NCBI RefSeq assembly: GCF_903819335.1
Contig: NZ_CAIJDE010000038.1
Location: 1-64,000 of the forward strand
Direction of reading: 5' to 3'
From: Flavobacterium panici
Lineage (GTDB): Bacteria; Bacteroidota; Bacteroidia; Flavobacteriales; Flavobacteriaceae
Length of the DNA stretch: 64,000 nucleotides
Shown: positions 1 to 7,919 of the stretch, in pieces
Layout: every line of letters begins with the position of its first letter
Numbering within the stretch: position 1 is the stretch's first letter
Program-made: the position numbers and the translations under genes
The notes under the pieces: generated by a model
Database searches by the model: none
What the model saw: the letters and a program-made list of their open reading frames with translations, nothing else
What the model was told of the DNA's origin: nothing

Positions 1-54
1 TTCTTCTACACAACGAAGTTTAAATTCACAATTGTACTTGACTTTTCTTTCCAT
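1..54 (-). CDS. IS3-family transposase OrfA, N-terminal fragment (partial at window edge)
   Basis: The ATG is at 54 (CAT at 52..54) and 18 codons read MERKVKYNCEFKLRCVEE before the window ends. This resembles the start of the helix-turn-helix OrfA protein of IS3-family elements, which often begin with a KVKY-type sequence leading into the first DNA-binding helix. OrfA binds the element ends, and an OrfAB frameshift product usually catalyses transposition. Only the N-terminus is visible, so intactness cannot be judged. Confidence 0.6.
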   Translation of the reverse strand, partial: MERKVKYNCEFKLRCVEE

Positions 55-97
55 AAAAATGCCCCCAAATAGTGTCTAACTTTTTGGGGGCAGTTCA
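1..97 (-). mobile_element. End of an IS3-family-like insertion sequence, cut by the window edge
   Basis: Read on the minus strand from 97, the sequence begins TGAACTGCCCCCAAAAAG, which resembles the terminal inverted repeat of IS150-type IS3-family elements. An ORF resembling orfA starts 43 bp further in at 54. A 10-bp inverted repeat (60..69 and 83..92) lies inside the end. The rest of the element, the other inverted repeat and any target duplication lie outside the window. The boundary at 97 is inferred from the expected TG start of the inverted repeat. Confidence 0.6.
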
Positions 98-139
98 TTT
101 CGAAGCACTTTTTCTACTAACTAAACTCAAACTTTATTC

Positions 140-1168
140 TCAATTTAAATCAAGACGTAATCCTAAAGAAACATTATTTTCTTTGGTTAAATTATCCTGA
201 AATATGGGATTTAAATCGTATTTAAAATATAAGCTCAATTCTCTGTAACCAATGTAAGAACTCAAACCGTAAATAAAGTTGTTTACATTATAATCGCCTT
301 TAATTGTGGTTTTATATTTTAAATCGTCTTCTTCAAATTTTAAAATTTGTTTTGATTTTACATTGATTCCAGCGTAACCTCCCACTCCAAAACGGAAACT
401 TTTGTGGGTTTTAAAATATTTTTTTCCGTTGTTTTCTCCTGCTTTTGTAAAATCAAATTCTAAGTGAACCGGCGCTACTAAATACACATTTCTAAAACGA
501 GATTCTGTCAAATGAACCGGGTTTTCCACCAAATTGGTTTGATCGCCGTTTACCACAAAACTTCTGTTATCTGTTGGGCGAATATTATTATACATTAAGG
601 AAAGCCCGTATTTTGCATGAAGCAGATTATCATTTTTCATTAATCTTGAGTTATACGTAAAACCCCATTCGTAAAAATGCGAACCCATAAAACGGTAATT
701 AGAATCCTGAAGTTTTCCGTCGATCATGGTGTTGTTTAATCCCATTGCAAATACAAACTGTGATGTTGTTCTTTTTTCGCCATGAATTGAATCTTTGTCA
801 TGTCTGTTAGATTTCCATCGAATCATGTAGACTTTAGAAGAATCTTCTTTGATTTTTCCGTCGACTTTTTGCTGAACCAAATCGTTAAGTTCGTTTTGTG
901 CCAAAGTCACTTTTTCTTCTATAATTACGGCACGGGCTTCTGCTAATTCTCTTTTGCGTTTATCAGCTTGTTCCTGTGTAATTTTCCCTTCAGATAATTG
1001 CACATTTACTGCTTCAATTTCTTGTTTTAGGGTTTCTTTTTCTTCTTTGGTAATCTTTTCGATTTTATTAGCAATTTGCTTTGCTCTTGATTCAAAGGTT
1101 TCCTGTCCCAGTACTTTGCTTACGAATAAGAAAACCAGGATTACGAGGTAAATGGTAAAATTTTTCAT
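140..1168 (-). CDS. Exported coiled-coil plus beta-barrel-like protein, last gene of an ECF sigma locus
   Basis: The 342-residue protein starts with a signal peptide (about residues 1-21, ending VLGQ). A charged heptad-rich stretch follows at about 25-115, likely a coiled coil rich in Glu and Lys. From about residue 130 the sequence has alternating hydrophobic/aromatic strands such as FRFGVGGYAGIN, ending LGLRLDLN, as expected for an outer-membrane barrel. It lies 151 bp downstream of the anti-sigma-like gene and is read in the same direction, so it may be a target or partner of that sigma factor. The family was not recognised. The C-terminus sits 42 bp from the IS end and looks complete. Confidence 0.75.
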   Translation of the reverse strand: MKNFTIYLVILVFLFVSKVLGQETFESRAKQIANKIEKITKEEKETLKQEIEAVNVQLSEGKITQEQADKRKRELAEARAVIIEEKVTLAQNELNDLVQQKVDGKIKEDSSKVYMIRWKSNRHDKDSIHGEKRTTSQFVFAMGLNNTMIDGKLQDSNYRFMGSHFYEWGFTYNSRLMKNDNLLHAKYGLSLMYNNIRPTDNRSFVVNGDQTNLVENPVHLTESRFRNVYLVAPVHLEFDFTKAGENNGKKYFKTHKSFRFGVGGYAGINVKSKQILKFEEDDLKYKTTIKGDYNVNNFIYGLSSYIGYRELSLYFKYDLNPIFQDNLTKENNVSLGLRLDLN

Positions 1169-1238
1169 GATTGATTGATTGATGATGATTATTAATTGTT
1201 GATTGTTAATGATTAATGATTTGATTTTTATTCTCCAT

Positions 1239-1282
1239 CGGGTTGAAACCCGACGCTACAATATGAATCGTTCCTCCGGAAC
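1239..1282. repeat. Two-hairpin intergenic module (copy 1)
   Basis: A first hairpin (CGGGTTGAAACCCG) is followed by a CTACAATAT spacer and a second hairpin with a 5-bp stem and triloop (GTTCCTCCGGAAC). The same arrangement with different stem bases occurs at 62287..62332, so the base pairing is conserved more than the sequence. It fills the gap between the anti-sigma-like gene and the barrel gene. Function unknown. Confidence 0.6.
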
Positions 1283-1319
1283 TGAAAATCTTTATTCTTG
1301 CTTCTTTATTCTATACTCT

Positions 1320-2048
1320 TTATTCTTTCTCCTGCTGATTTCTATTTGCTAAAGCCACTTTTACGGTTTGGTAGTTTTTATTGACTTTTGTAATTACTTT
1401 TTCTCTAAACGAAAGCTCTAATTCGCCATCGACTTGATTCAGTAAATCAGAAGCATTGATTTTTACTTTTGATTTTTTTACTGAACTTTGAGCCAAAACT
1501 TTTTTTTCGGCCGTTTCTAGTAATTGATCTGTATTCTCTTTTTTAGGGTTTTCGGTAACTACGACTGGATTTGTATTTGATTGTTTTTCTTGATTATTTT
1601 TGATGATGACTGAAGACTCCGCTATTTGATTTGATTCATTTTTAATGGTTTTATTTGGTGTTTGATTAAAGTTATTTTCTTGTTTATTTGCTTTTTGTGT
1701 TAGAGTTTCTGTTGGAGATTTTTCGGCAATTACAGTTTTTGTTTGAACTGATTCAACTTCATTTATAGTTGGTTTAGCAACAGAATCTTTTTTAATATTC
1801 TCTTCGATTACAACAGTTTTAGGGGTTTCAATTGTGTCTTTCTTTTGATTGAAAAAGAAAGTCCCAACCAGCAAAAACCCAACAATACTGGCAGCGATAT
1901 ACAACCATTTTCTATATTTCTTTGGTTTTTTAGTTTCTTCTGCAACACTCAACATGGCATCTAATCGGTCCCAGGCTTTTTCGCTTGGCTCAATTTTGCG
2001 TTGATTTAGTTTTTCACGGAAATCCTTTTCAAAATTATTCGGTTCCAT
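1320..2048 (-). CDS. Anti-sigma-factor-like single-pass membrane protein
   Basis: The protein has 242 residues. An N-terminal cytoplasmic segment (FEKDFREKLNQRKIEPSEKA) is of the type that precedes the membrane helix in flavobacterial anti-sigma-like proteins. One transmembrane helix lies at about residues 47-66. The long periplasmic tail is rich in Asn, Lys, Thr and Gln and is probably disordered until a C-terminal segment near 200. The start overlaps the end of the ECF sigma gene by 14 bp, so the pair is co-transcribed and probably co-translated. Inferred role: membrane tether or inhibitor of the sigma factor. No ZAS zinc motif is evident, so the class is uncertain. Confidence 0.7.
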   Translation of the reverse strand: MEPNNFEKDFREKLNQRKIEPSEKAWDRLDAMLSVAEETKKPKKYRKWLYIAASIVGFLLVGTFFFNQKKDTIETPKTVVIEENIKKDSVAKPTINEVESVQTKTVIAEKSPTETLTQKANKQENNFNQTPNKTIKNESNQIAESSVIIKNNQEKQSNTNPVVVTENPKKENTDQLLETAEKKVLAQSSVKKSKVKINASDLLNQVDGELELSFREKVITKVNKNYQTVKVALANRNQQEKE

Positions 2049-2595
2049 TATCTTGTTTTTTTAGAATAGTAATTTGTGTTTGCAGCATTTTTCTAGCGTG
2101 CGATAATTGCGATTTTGATGTTCCTTCATTAATTCCTAACATCTTAGCAATCTCATTATGTTTATATCCTTCGATGGCATATAAATTGAAAATCATTTTA
2201 TAACCATCCGGCAGTGCATCAATTAAAAACTGAATTTGATCAACTGTAAACTGACTGTCGATTTCGTTGAAACTTTCTTCGACAAAAAATTCATCTTCGG
2301 CAAATTTTACTTTTTTCTGAACTCTTAAATAAGAAATACATTCGTTAACCATAATTCGGCGAATCCAGCCTTCAAAACTTCCTTTATGTTCAAAGTTTTT
2401 TAGATTCGTAAATACTTTCATGAAAGCTGTTATCATTACATCTTCTGCCAGCTGAATATCTTTTATATATTGTCGGCAGACACTTAACATTTTCGAAGAA
2501 AACTTACTGTAAATCTGCTGCTGTGCTTGTCGATTATTTTCGACAGCAAGCTTTATGATTTTAGTTTCTTCTTGATGTAAATGAATAATTTTCAT
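2035..2595 (-). CDS. RNA polymerase ECF sigma factor (sigma-70 family)
   Basis: The protein has 186 residues from the ATG at 2595 (MKIIHLHQEE). A longer frame open to 2655 adds 20 residues, but the -10 element of the predicted promoter (2642..2647) falls inside that extension, which favours 2595. Region 2 is seen around AEDVMITAFMKVF and GWIRRIMVNECISYLR. Region 4 contains a helix-turn-helix (GYKHNEIAKMLGINEGTSKS) ending in SHARKML. There is no region 1 or 3, as in ECF factors. It would direct RNA polymerase to a small regulon, probably including its own operon, under control of the membrane protein encoded immediately downstream. Confidence 0.88.
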   Translation of the reverse strand: MKIIHLHQEETKIIKLAVENNRQAQQQIYSKFSSKMLSVCRQYIKDIQLAEDVMITAFMKVFTNLKNFEHKGSFEGWIRRIMVNECISYLRVQKKVKFAEDEFFVEESFNEIDSQFTVDQIQFLIDALPDGYKMIFNLYAIEGYKHNEIAKMLGINEGTSKSQLSHARKMLQTQITILKKQDNGTE

Positions 2596-2641
2596 TAATA
2601 AGCTTTCGGTTTTTGGTTTTAGAAACAGACTTCTATTAGCA

Positions 2642-2670
2642 TAGACGATTAACAATTTAAAATGGTTGCA
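2642..2670 (-). promoter_or_regulatory. Putative ECF-type promoter of the sigma factor operon
   Basis: On the minus strand a TGCAACC element (2664..2670) is followed after 16 bp by CGTCTA (2642..2647). AAC-type -35 and CGTC-type -10 elements are the classic ECF promoter signature, so this points to autoregulation. The gap to the ATG at 2595 is 46 bp. Confidence 0.55.
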
Positions 2671-2697
2671 TGGGAGGTAAAAAAAAAATCAAAATTT

Positions 2698-2718
2698 AAA
2701 TTCCAAATTCCAAATTCC
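2698..2718. repeat. Three tandem AAATTCC units
   Basis: AAATTCC is present three times head to tail between the sigma operon promoter and the next plus-strand gene. It is a short tandem repeat that may vary in copy number. No function is apparent. Confidence 0.6.
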
Positions 2719-2804
2719 AAAACTATATCAGATTCTTGGTTTAAGAAGCATCTTGACTGAAAATAAAAATATATAAATTATATTTGATCAATAGTTTTAT
2801 AGAA

Positions 2805-3605
2805 ATGGGAAGAACAACAGAGTTTTTTAAATTGAATGCTGAAAAAGCAAAAAACAATTTAATTTTAGATTTACATTCTAAAACTAAATTTAAAAAGTCT
2901 TTTGAAGATTTTATTAGTGAAAGAAAAGCTGAATTTGGAGATCGTTATGTTGTAACATTTAACAATGTAATTCAAAAAGTTAGTTCTAATATTAATACTA
3001 TTCTTCCAAAGGAATTATGGGAACTAACTTACTGGCTTGGCGAAATTGAGTATGAGAGAATATATCAACAAGGGGAAAATTATGAGAAAGTACATAACGA
3101 ATTATACATTAATAATGGCATAGAATCTCTTTATGAAGTACAAAGCACAAACGCATATGGCTTTATGTTTCAATATGGAAATTTTACTGATTATTTTGAA
3201 ACAGACGAAACAGATGAACCATATGATGGAGGTAGAAATATAGATACCATAAAATTTATACGTTTTTTAGATTACATGATTCTTTTAATGAAAAAGATTT
3301 TAGACGCTGATTTAACTTGGTACAAATATGACTTTTCTAAGGAAGAAATTGAAGAAACATCAAAAATTGAAAATCTAAACCAGGAGAATAAATTATTATT
3401 TGAAGTTATAGAATCCGAATCTATTTCACTAAAAGAAAACTTCTTCGTTGAAAAAGAAAAAGAAAATCTGGAAGAAAACTACAGATCCAGAAATGGTGAT
3501 TATTATACTGTTTTTTGTGCTGATAACTTTTTTGAAAATTGTCTTAGAATGAAAAAAGAAATCGAAGAAATTAATACAAATATTATAATCGTAGATTCAA
3601 TCTAA
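2805..3605 (+). CDS. Hypothetical protein
   Basis: The protein has 266 residues from the ATG at 2805 (MGRTTEFF); a TTG seven codons upstream is possible but less likely. There is no signal peptide or membrane helix. The sequence is highly charged, with acidic and Lys-rich helices at about 195-240 and several aromatic clusters (ELTYWLGEIEYERIYQQ) in the middle. It stands alone between divergent and convergent neighbours, and its stop is 3 bp from the stop of the convergent polyprenyl synthase. No family was recognised. The codon and base usage is more AT-rich than the flanking conserved genes, which may mean accessory status. Confidence 0.65.
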   Translation: MGRTTEFFKLNAEKAKNNLILDLHSKTKFKKSFEDFISERKAEFGDRYVVTFNNVIQKVSSNINTILPKELWELTYWLGEIEYERIYQQGENYEKVHNELYINNGIESLYEVQSTNAYGFMFQYGNFTDYFETDETDEPYDGGRNIDTIKFIRFLDYMILLMKKILDADLTWYKYDFSKEEIEETSKIENLNQENKLLFEVIESESISLKENFFVEKEKENLEENYRSRNGDYYTVFCADNFFENCLRMKKEIEEINTNIIIVDSI

Positions 3606-3608
3606 AAA

Positions 3609-4586
3609 TTATTTCTTTCTCTCAATAACGTAGTTTACCATTAAGGTAAGTGCCGCTTTGAATTCAGAATCCGGGTAATTGTCTAAAAGGGAAAGTGCTT
3701 CCTGCTGAAATTGCACCATTTTGTTTTCGGCGTAAGCCAAACCATTATTATCTTTCACGAAGGCAATAACTTCTTTTACGCGTTTTTTGTCTTTGTTATG
3801 GTTTTTGATGGAGTTTATCAACCACTTTTTTTCTTGCGGAGTACAAGTATTTAAAACATGAATTAAAGGCAAAGTCATTTTTTGCTCTTTAATATCGATT
3901 CCGGTTGGTTTTCCGATGGCTTCTTCGCTGTAATCAAATAAGTCGTCTTTAATTTGAAATGCCATTCCGATCAATTCGCCAAACTTTCGCATATTCTCCA
4001 CCTGAATATCATCTTCAATTACCGATTTCGCACCAAGTGCACAACAAGCTGCAATAAGTGTTGCAGTCTTTTTTCGGATAATTTCGTAATAAACATCTTC
4101 GGTAATATCGAGTCTTCGTGCTTTTTCTATTTGAAGTAATTCACCTTCGCTCATTTCGCGAACGGCTACAGAAATGATTCGGAGTAAATCAAAGTCACCG
4201 TTATCGATAGAAAGTAGTAAGCCTTTTGAAAGTAAATAATCTCCAACTAAAACCGCAATCTTATTTTTCCAAAGTGCATTTATAGAGAAAAATCCGCGGC
4301 GACGATTACTGTCGTCCACCACATCATCATGAACCAAAGTTGCCGTATGAATTAATTCAATAACCGAAGCGCCTCGATACGTTCTTTCGTTTACGATTCC
4401 GCCGGAAACCATTTTTGCTGTTAAGAAAACAAACATCGGACGCATTTGTTTTCCTTTTCGGTTTACAATATAATAGGTGATTCTGTTTAGCAACGCAACC
4501 TTTGAAGTCATCGATTCGTGAAACTTTTTTTCAAAAAGTTCCATCTCAGTAATAATAGGCTGTTTTATTTGTGAAGTAATATTCAT
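3609..4586 (-). CDS. Polyprenyl diphosphate synthase (trans-isoprenyl synthase family)
   Basis: The protein has 325 residues, the usual length for long-chain trans-prenyltransferases. The first Asp-rich motif (DDVVDD, residues 87-92, followed by NRRRG) and the second (KDDLFDY, 213-219) are both intact, and GKQMRP near 45-50 is the isopentenyl-PP binding region. The enzyme condenses isopentenyl-PP with an allylic diphosphate, most likely to make the side chain of menaquinone. It resembles IspB-type proteins, but chain length cannot be read with confidence from the sequence. A TATATTTG element lies 8 bp before the start codon. Confidence 0.88.
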   Translation of the reverse strand: MNITSQIKQPIITEMELFEKKFHESMTSKVALLNRITYYIVNRKGKQMRPMFVFLTAKMVSGGIVNERTYRGASVIELIHTATLVHDDVVDDSNRRRGFFSINALWKNKIAVLVGDYLLSKGLLLSIDNGDFDLLRIISVAVREMSEGELLQIEKARRLDITEDVYYEIIRKKTATLIAACCALGAKSVIEDDIQVENMRKFGELIGMAFQIKDDLFDYSEEAIGKPTGIDIKEQKMTLPLIHVLNTCTPQEKKWLINSIKNHNKDKKRVKEVIAFVKDNNGLAYAENKMVQFQQEALSLLDNYPDSEFKAALTLMVNYVIERKK

Positions 4587-4594
4587 TTCGATTT

Positions 4595-4602
4595 CAAATA
4601 TA
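4595..4602 (-). promoter_or_regulatory. -7 promoter element of the polyprenyl synthase gene
   Basis: TATATTTG on the minus strand matches the Bacteroidota -7 consensus TAnnTTTG. It lies 8 bp from the start codon, so the predicted 5' leader would be only a few bases. Confidence 0.5.
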
Positions 4603-4747
4603 CTATTTTAAATAAAAAAACGTTGTCTATTTTATGTTAGTATATCTATAAATATGCACTAATTTAAAAAAAACAATCCAAAAACACCTCAATCTAATAA
4701 CTAATTTGAATTCATTGATTAAAAGTAAAACCAAAAAACTATTTATT

Positions 4748-5608
4748 ATGAAAACAAAATTTTTATTAATTGGAACCTGTATCGCTTTATCATTATTTAC
4801 AAGTTGTAATTCTGATGAAAACACAAATGACGGAACTAGCAAGGCTATTACTAACGACGAGATAATTGCAAATTCTAAAATAGACGCCTCTATTGAAGAT
4901 GTTACGAATATTGCTGAAGATCAGTTTATTTCCCAGGTAAACATCAATAGCAAACCTTCTGGAAACATAAAACATTTTTTACCTGAATGCGCTGTTATTA
5001 CAACAGTTTTAACGAATAATACTTTTACAAAAACAATAGATTTTGGAGTTGACGGCTGTACGCTTGATAACGGAAATACGGTAAAAGGAAAAATGGTGGT
5101 TTCATTTTCTAATGATTTTTCGGCTTCTACTCAAACAATCAGTTATACGTTTGAAGGATTTTATCACAATGGTAAACTACTTCAGGGAAGTAAAAGCATT
5201 ATTAGAACCGTAAAATCGACTGATTTACTGGCAGAAGCGCATCCGGTTTTAACAGCCGCAATTGATTTAACTATTACTTTTGATGACGGAAAGGTTTATA
5301 TCAGAAAAGGTTCGTTAGTAAAAGAAATGACTGCCGGTTATAACACTTGGTTCAATTGGGAAGATAATGTTTTTGTCGTGACCGGAAGCGGTACCACAAC
5401 TTTACCAAACGGAGATACTTTCTCTGCAGAAATTACGACTCCTCTGGAATTTAAAGCTTCATGCAGAAAATCATTTGCAGTAAAAGGAGTTGTTGAAATA
5501 ACTAAAAATGGAGCTTCGGCTACTATTGATTATGGCAATGGAGATTGCGATACTCTGGCTTCTGTAACCAAAGACGGCGTTACAGAAGAAATTGATTTGA
5601 AAAAATAA
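4748..5608 (+). CDS. Hypothetical lipoprotein
   Basis: The protein has 286 residues from the ATG at 4748 (MKTKFLLIG). The upstream in-frame TTG/ATT-rich extension was rejected because a type II signal peptide starts here: the lipobox ends FTSC with the lipidated Cys at about residue 20, followed by an Asn/Asp/Glu-rich linker. The mature part is rich in beta-strand and Thr/Gly and contains paired Cys-containing strands (LPECAVI, FGVDGCT, KASCRKS, NGDCDT), perhaps disulfides in the periplasm or at the surface. No family was identified. A strong terminator follows at 5625..5673. Confidence 0.75.
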   Translation: MKTKFLLIGTCIALSLFTSCNSDENTNDGTSKAITNDEIIANSKIDASIEDVTNIAEDQFISQVNINSKPSGNIKHFLPECAVITTVLTNNTFTKTIDFGVDGCTLDNGNTVKGKMVVSFSNDFSASTQTISYTFEGFYHNGKLLQGSKSIIRTVKSTDLLAEAHPVLTAAIDLTITFDDGKVYIRKGSLVKEMTAGYNTWFNWEDNVFVVTGSGTTTLPNGDTFSAEITTPLEFKASCRKSFAVKGVVEITKNGASATIDYGNGDCDTLASVTKDGVTEEIDLKK

Positions 5609-5624
5609 GATCCTTTTTGCCCAC

Positions 5625-5673
5625 AAAAAAAGCATTAAAAACAAGATTCACCCTCGTTTTTAATGCTTTTTTT
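5625..5673. terminator. Rho-independent terminator after the lipoprotein gene
   Basis: A perfect 18-bp inverted repeat (5625..5642 and 5656..5673) with a 13-nt loop ends in a T-run on the plus strand and an A-run at its 5' side, so it can act in both directions. It lies 16 bp after the lipoprotein stop codon. Confidence 0.85.
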
Positions 5674-5684
5674 ATTACCTATCA

Positions 5685-5895
5685 AATGTTCCTCTGGAAC
5701 ATCATTATATTGTCATTATTTTTTTTCTACCGATGAGATATTCCTAACGGAATATTAATCTTGGAGTGATATATTGTCAGCTACCGATCTGTAACTCCTA
5801 ACGGAGTATATGTTTACCTGTCTATTGTAATATCTCGGAGAGATTATATATCGGTAGGCATCATTTACGCGATATCGCTTTTGTCCCGTAGGGAC
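5685..5895. repeat. Cluster of five small hairpins in the lipoprotein-rlmN gap
   Basis: Five short stem-loops with 3-4 nt loops follow each other: ATGTTCCTCTGGAACAT, ATATTCCTAACGGAATAT, ACTCCTAACGGAGT, ATCTCGGAGAGAT and GTCCCGTAGGGAC (5883..5895, touching the rlmN stop codon). CTACCGAT occurs directly at 5727 and 5781 and inverted at 5850, so a larger cruciform can also form. The hairpins resemble the second hairpin of the modules at 1239 and 62287. Function unknown. Confidence 0.6.
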
Positions 5896-6947
5896 TATAC
5901 CGCATCTGCTTCTTTATTTGCTAATTGTCCGCAGGCTGCATCAATATCTTTTCCGCGGCTGCGACGCACTTTTACAACAACTCCAATATTCTCTAATGCT
6001 TTTATATACGCTAAAATAGACTCTTCTGAAGCTTGTTGAAATTCTCCGTCGTCAATTGGATTGTATTCAATTAAATTGACTTTACACGGTACATATTTAC
6101 AGAATTTTACCAAGGCATCAATCGAAGCTTTGTCATCATTGATTCCTTTCCAAACTACATATTCGTATGAAATCTTGCTTTTGGTTTTTCTGTACCAATA
6201 TTCTAATGCTTCTCGTAAATCTTTCAAAGGAAAGTTTTTGCTGAAAGGCATAATCTTCGCACGTATTTCATCAATTGCCGAATGCAGGGAAACTGCCAGT
6301 TTGAATTTCACATCATCATCGGCCATTTTCTTGATCATCTTCGGAATTCCTGATGTCGAAAGCATAATACGCTTTGGCGACATTCCTAATCCTTCTGGCG
6401 ATGTAACCATATCGATCGCTTTAATGACATTATTATAATTCATTAAAGGTTCGCCCATTCCCATAAAAACAATATTCGAAAGCGGATGATTGTGATACAA
6501 ACGGCTTTCTTTATCAATTGCTAAAATCTGATCGTAGATTTCTCCCGGCTCCAGATTTCGCATTCTTTTTAAACGTGCAGTTGCGCAGAAATTACAATCT
6601 AAACTACACCCAACCTGACTTGAAACACAAGCTGTTGTTCTGGTTTCTGTAGGAATTAAAACAGATTCTACTACTAATCCGTCGTGAAGGCGGACCGCAT
6701 TTTTTACTGTTCCGTCGCTGCTTCTCTGCATGGTATCAACCTTAATATGATTGATAACAAAATTTTCTTCGAGCATAGAACGTGTTGTTTTGGCAACATT
6801 CGTCATATCCTCAAAACTGTGTGCTCCTTTGCTCCAAAGCCATTCATACACTTGATTTCCACGGAAAGCTTTGTCATTATTTGCGACAAAAAAATCTCGT
6901 AACTGATCTTTTGATAAGGCTCTTATGTCTTTTTTCTCGATTTGCAT
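5895..6947 (-). CDS. rlmN: 23S rRNA (adenine(2503)-C(2))-methyltransferase RlmN
   Basis: The 350-residue radical SAM enzyme methylates C2 of A2503 in 23S rRNA and, in some bacteria, A37 of tRNAs. The [4Fe-4S] cluster motif C114-x3-C118-x2-C121 (CSLDCNFC) is intact. The two further catalytic cysteines of the family are present as C107 (ACVSSQ) and C339 (DAACGQL). The N-terminal accessory domain covers about residues 1-90, with the radical SAM barrel following. It is read alone on the minus strand; a TAACTTTG element only 4 bp before the ATG suggests a very short or absent leader. Confidence 0.95.
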   Translation of the reverse strand: MQIEKKDIRALSKDQLRDFFVANNDKAFRGNQVYEWLWSKGAHSFEDMTNVAKTTRSMLEENFVINHIKVDTMQRSSDGTVKNAVRLHDGLVVESVLIPTETRTTACVSSQVGCSLDCNFCATARLKRMRNLEPGEIYDQILAIDKESRLYHNHPLSNIVFMGMGEPLMNYNNVIKAIDMVTSPEGLGMSPKRIMLSTSGIPKMIKKMADDDVKFKLAVSLHSAIDEIRAKIMPFSKNFPLKDLREALEYWYRKTKSKISYEYVVWKGINDDKASIDALVKFCKYVPCKVNLIEYNPIDDGEFQQASEESILAYIKALENIGVVVKVRRSRGKDIDAACGQLANKEADAV

Positions 6948-6951
6948 GCTG

Positions 6952-6959
6952 CAAAGTTA
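6952..6959 (-). promoter_or_regulatory. -7 promoter element of rlmN
   Basis: TAACTTTG on the minus strand ends 4 bp before the rlmN ATG at 6947. If used, transcription would start at or next to the start codon, giving a leaderless mRNA. Confidence 0.45.
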
Positions 6960-7086
6960 ATCACTTTTGTTCTTTTTTTCGATTTTTAGATGCATTCTTC
7001 GTTTATCCTTTCTTGAATTTTATGCAAAATCCCAACTCAATTTAGCTGTTAAACCCTTACTATAATGATTTAATTAAAGTTTGGGC

Positions 7087-7130
7087 ATGATTTTTATCAT
7101 TTAATTTCGATTGTCTGCTTGATAATTTTG
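7087..7130 (+). promoter_or_regulatory. FNR-like box and -7 element upstream of the first YceI gene
   Basis: ATGATTTTTATCAT (7087..7100) matches the TGAT-N4-ATCA pattern of FNR/CRP-family sites. TAATTTTG (7123..7130) is a -7 element. The box-to-TA distance is 23 bp, which centres the site near -43 and fits class II activation. An identical box with the same spacing precedes the second YceI gene. Confidence 0.6.
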
Positions 7131-7203
7131 ATCTAAGAAATAAGGTCAGTTCACAACCACTTACAGAAACTTTCCTGATTAAAATTAACAAATACCTATC
7201 AAG

Positions 7204-7791
7204 ATGAAAACAATTAAATCAATCCTATTAACAGCCATTTTCACAACAATATCAATACAACTAAACGCGCAAAGAACTTATACGGTTATAGATACTAAAT
7301 CAACTTTTGAAGTTGCCGGAACTTCTACAGTTCACGATTGGACCATGAGATCTACACAAGGAACTGGTATTGCCAACTTAACGGTAAAAGATTCTAAACT
7401 TACAGCGATAAACAGCCTAACTATTACCTTATTAGCAGAAAGTTTAAAAAGCAGTAAAACAAGCATGGATCAGGTGGCTTATGAAGCCTTAGATACTGAA
7501 ACACATAAAACTATTGAATACGCTTTAAAATCTGCTGAAAAAATAAATGAATCAACCTGGATTCTAACCGGGACTTATACTATTGCCGGTGTCAGCAAAG
7601 AATACAAAACTCAGGTAAAAATAACGGCTGGTAATGAAACTTTTATTCTACAGGGTTCTAACCAAGTTACTTTTGGAGATTTTGAAATGACGCCTCCAAA
7701 AGCGGCTCTTGGTGTTGTTAAAGCAGGTAAAGATTTAACTGTAATTTTCAATATCATGTTAAATCAGATAAATCAGATTTCTGACCTGTAA
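7204..7791 (+). CDS. YceI-family periplasmic protein (first of the operon)
   Basis: The protein has 195 residues with a signal peptide (about 1-23, ending LNAQ). The mature part is the single YceI lipocalin-like beta-barrel, beginning with the strand TFEVAGTSTVHDWTM and containing the usual GTYTIAGVSKEYKT hairpin. YceI barrels bind isoprenoid or other amphipathic lipids in the periplasm. It is closely similar to the next gene (8039), indicating tandem duplication. An FNR-like box and a -7 element lie about 100 bp upstream. The C-terminal ILNQINQISDL tail is longer than in its paralogue. Confidence 0.88.
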   Translation: MKTIKSILLTAIFTTISIQLNAQRTYTVIDTKSTFEVAGTSTVHDWTMRSTQGTGIANLTVKDSKLTAINSLTITLLAESLKSSKTSMDQVAYEALDTETHKTIEYALKSAEKINESTWILTGTYTIAGVSKEYKTQVKITAGNETFILQGSNQVTFGDFEMTPPKAALGVVKAGKDLTVIFNIMLNQINQISDL

Positions 7792-7919
7792 ACGACAATT
7801 ACATTCTTGAAATTTAATTTTTGATAAAACCCCGAATCACATTTTTGGGTTATAAATATGCTTTGCAAAAAAATGAAAACGTTGTAGTTTTTAAATACCA
7901 TTTTAATAAAATTTTAACA

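Noticed and set aside
4627..4842. A minus-strand 71-codon frame over the lipoprotein leader
   Set aside because: It is antisense to the lipoprotein signal peptide and has no supporting signal of its own.
5685..5895. Hairpin cluster considered as a CRISPR array
   Set aside because: The units differ in sequence and length and have no regular spacers; no cas gene is present.
6061..6438. A 125-codon frame opposite rlmN
   Set aside because: It is antisense to the conserved radical SAM core of rlmN and shows no independent signal.
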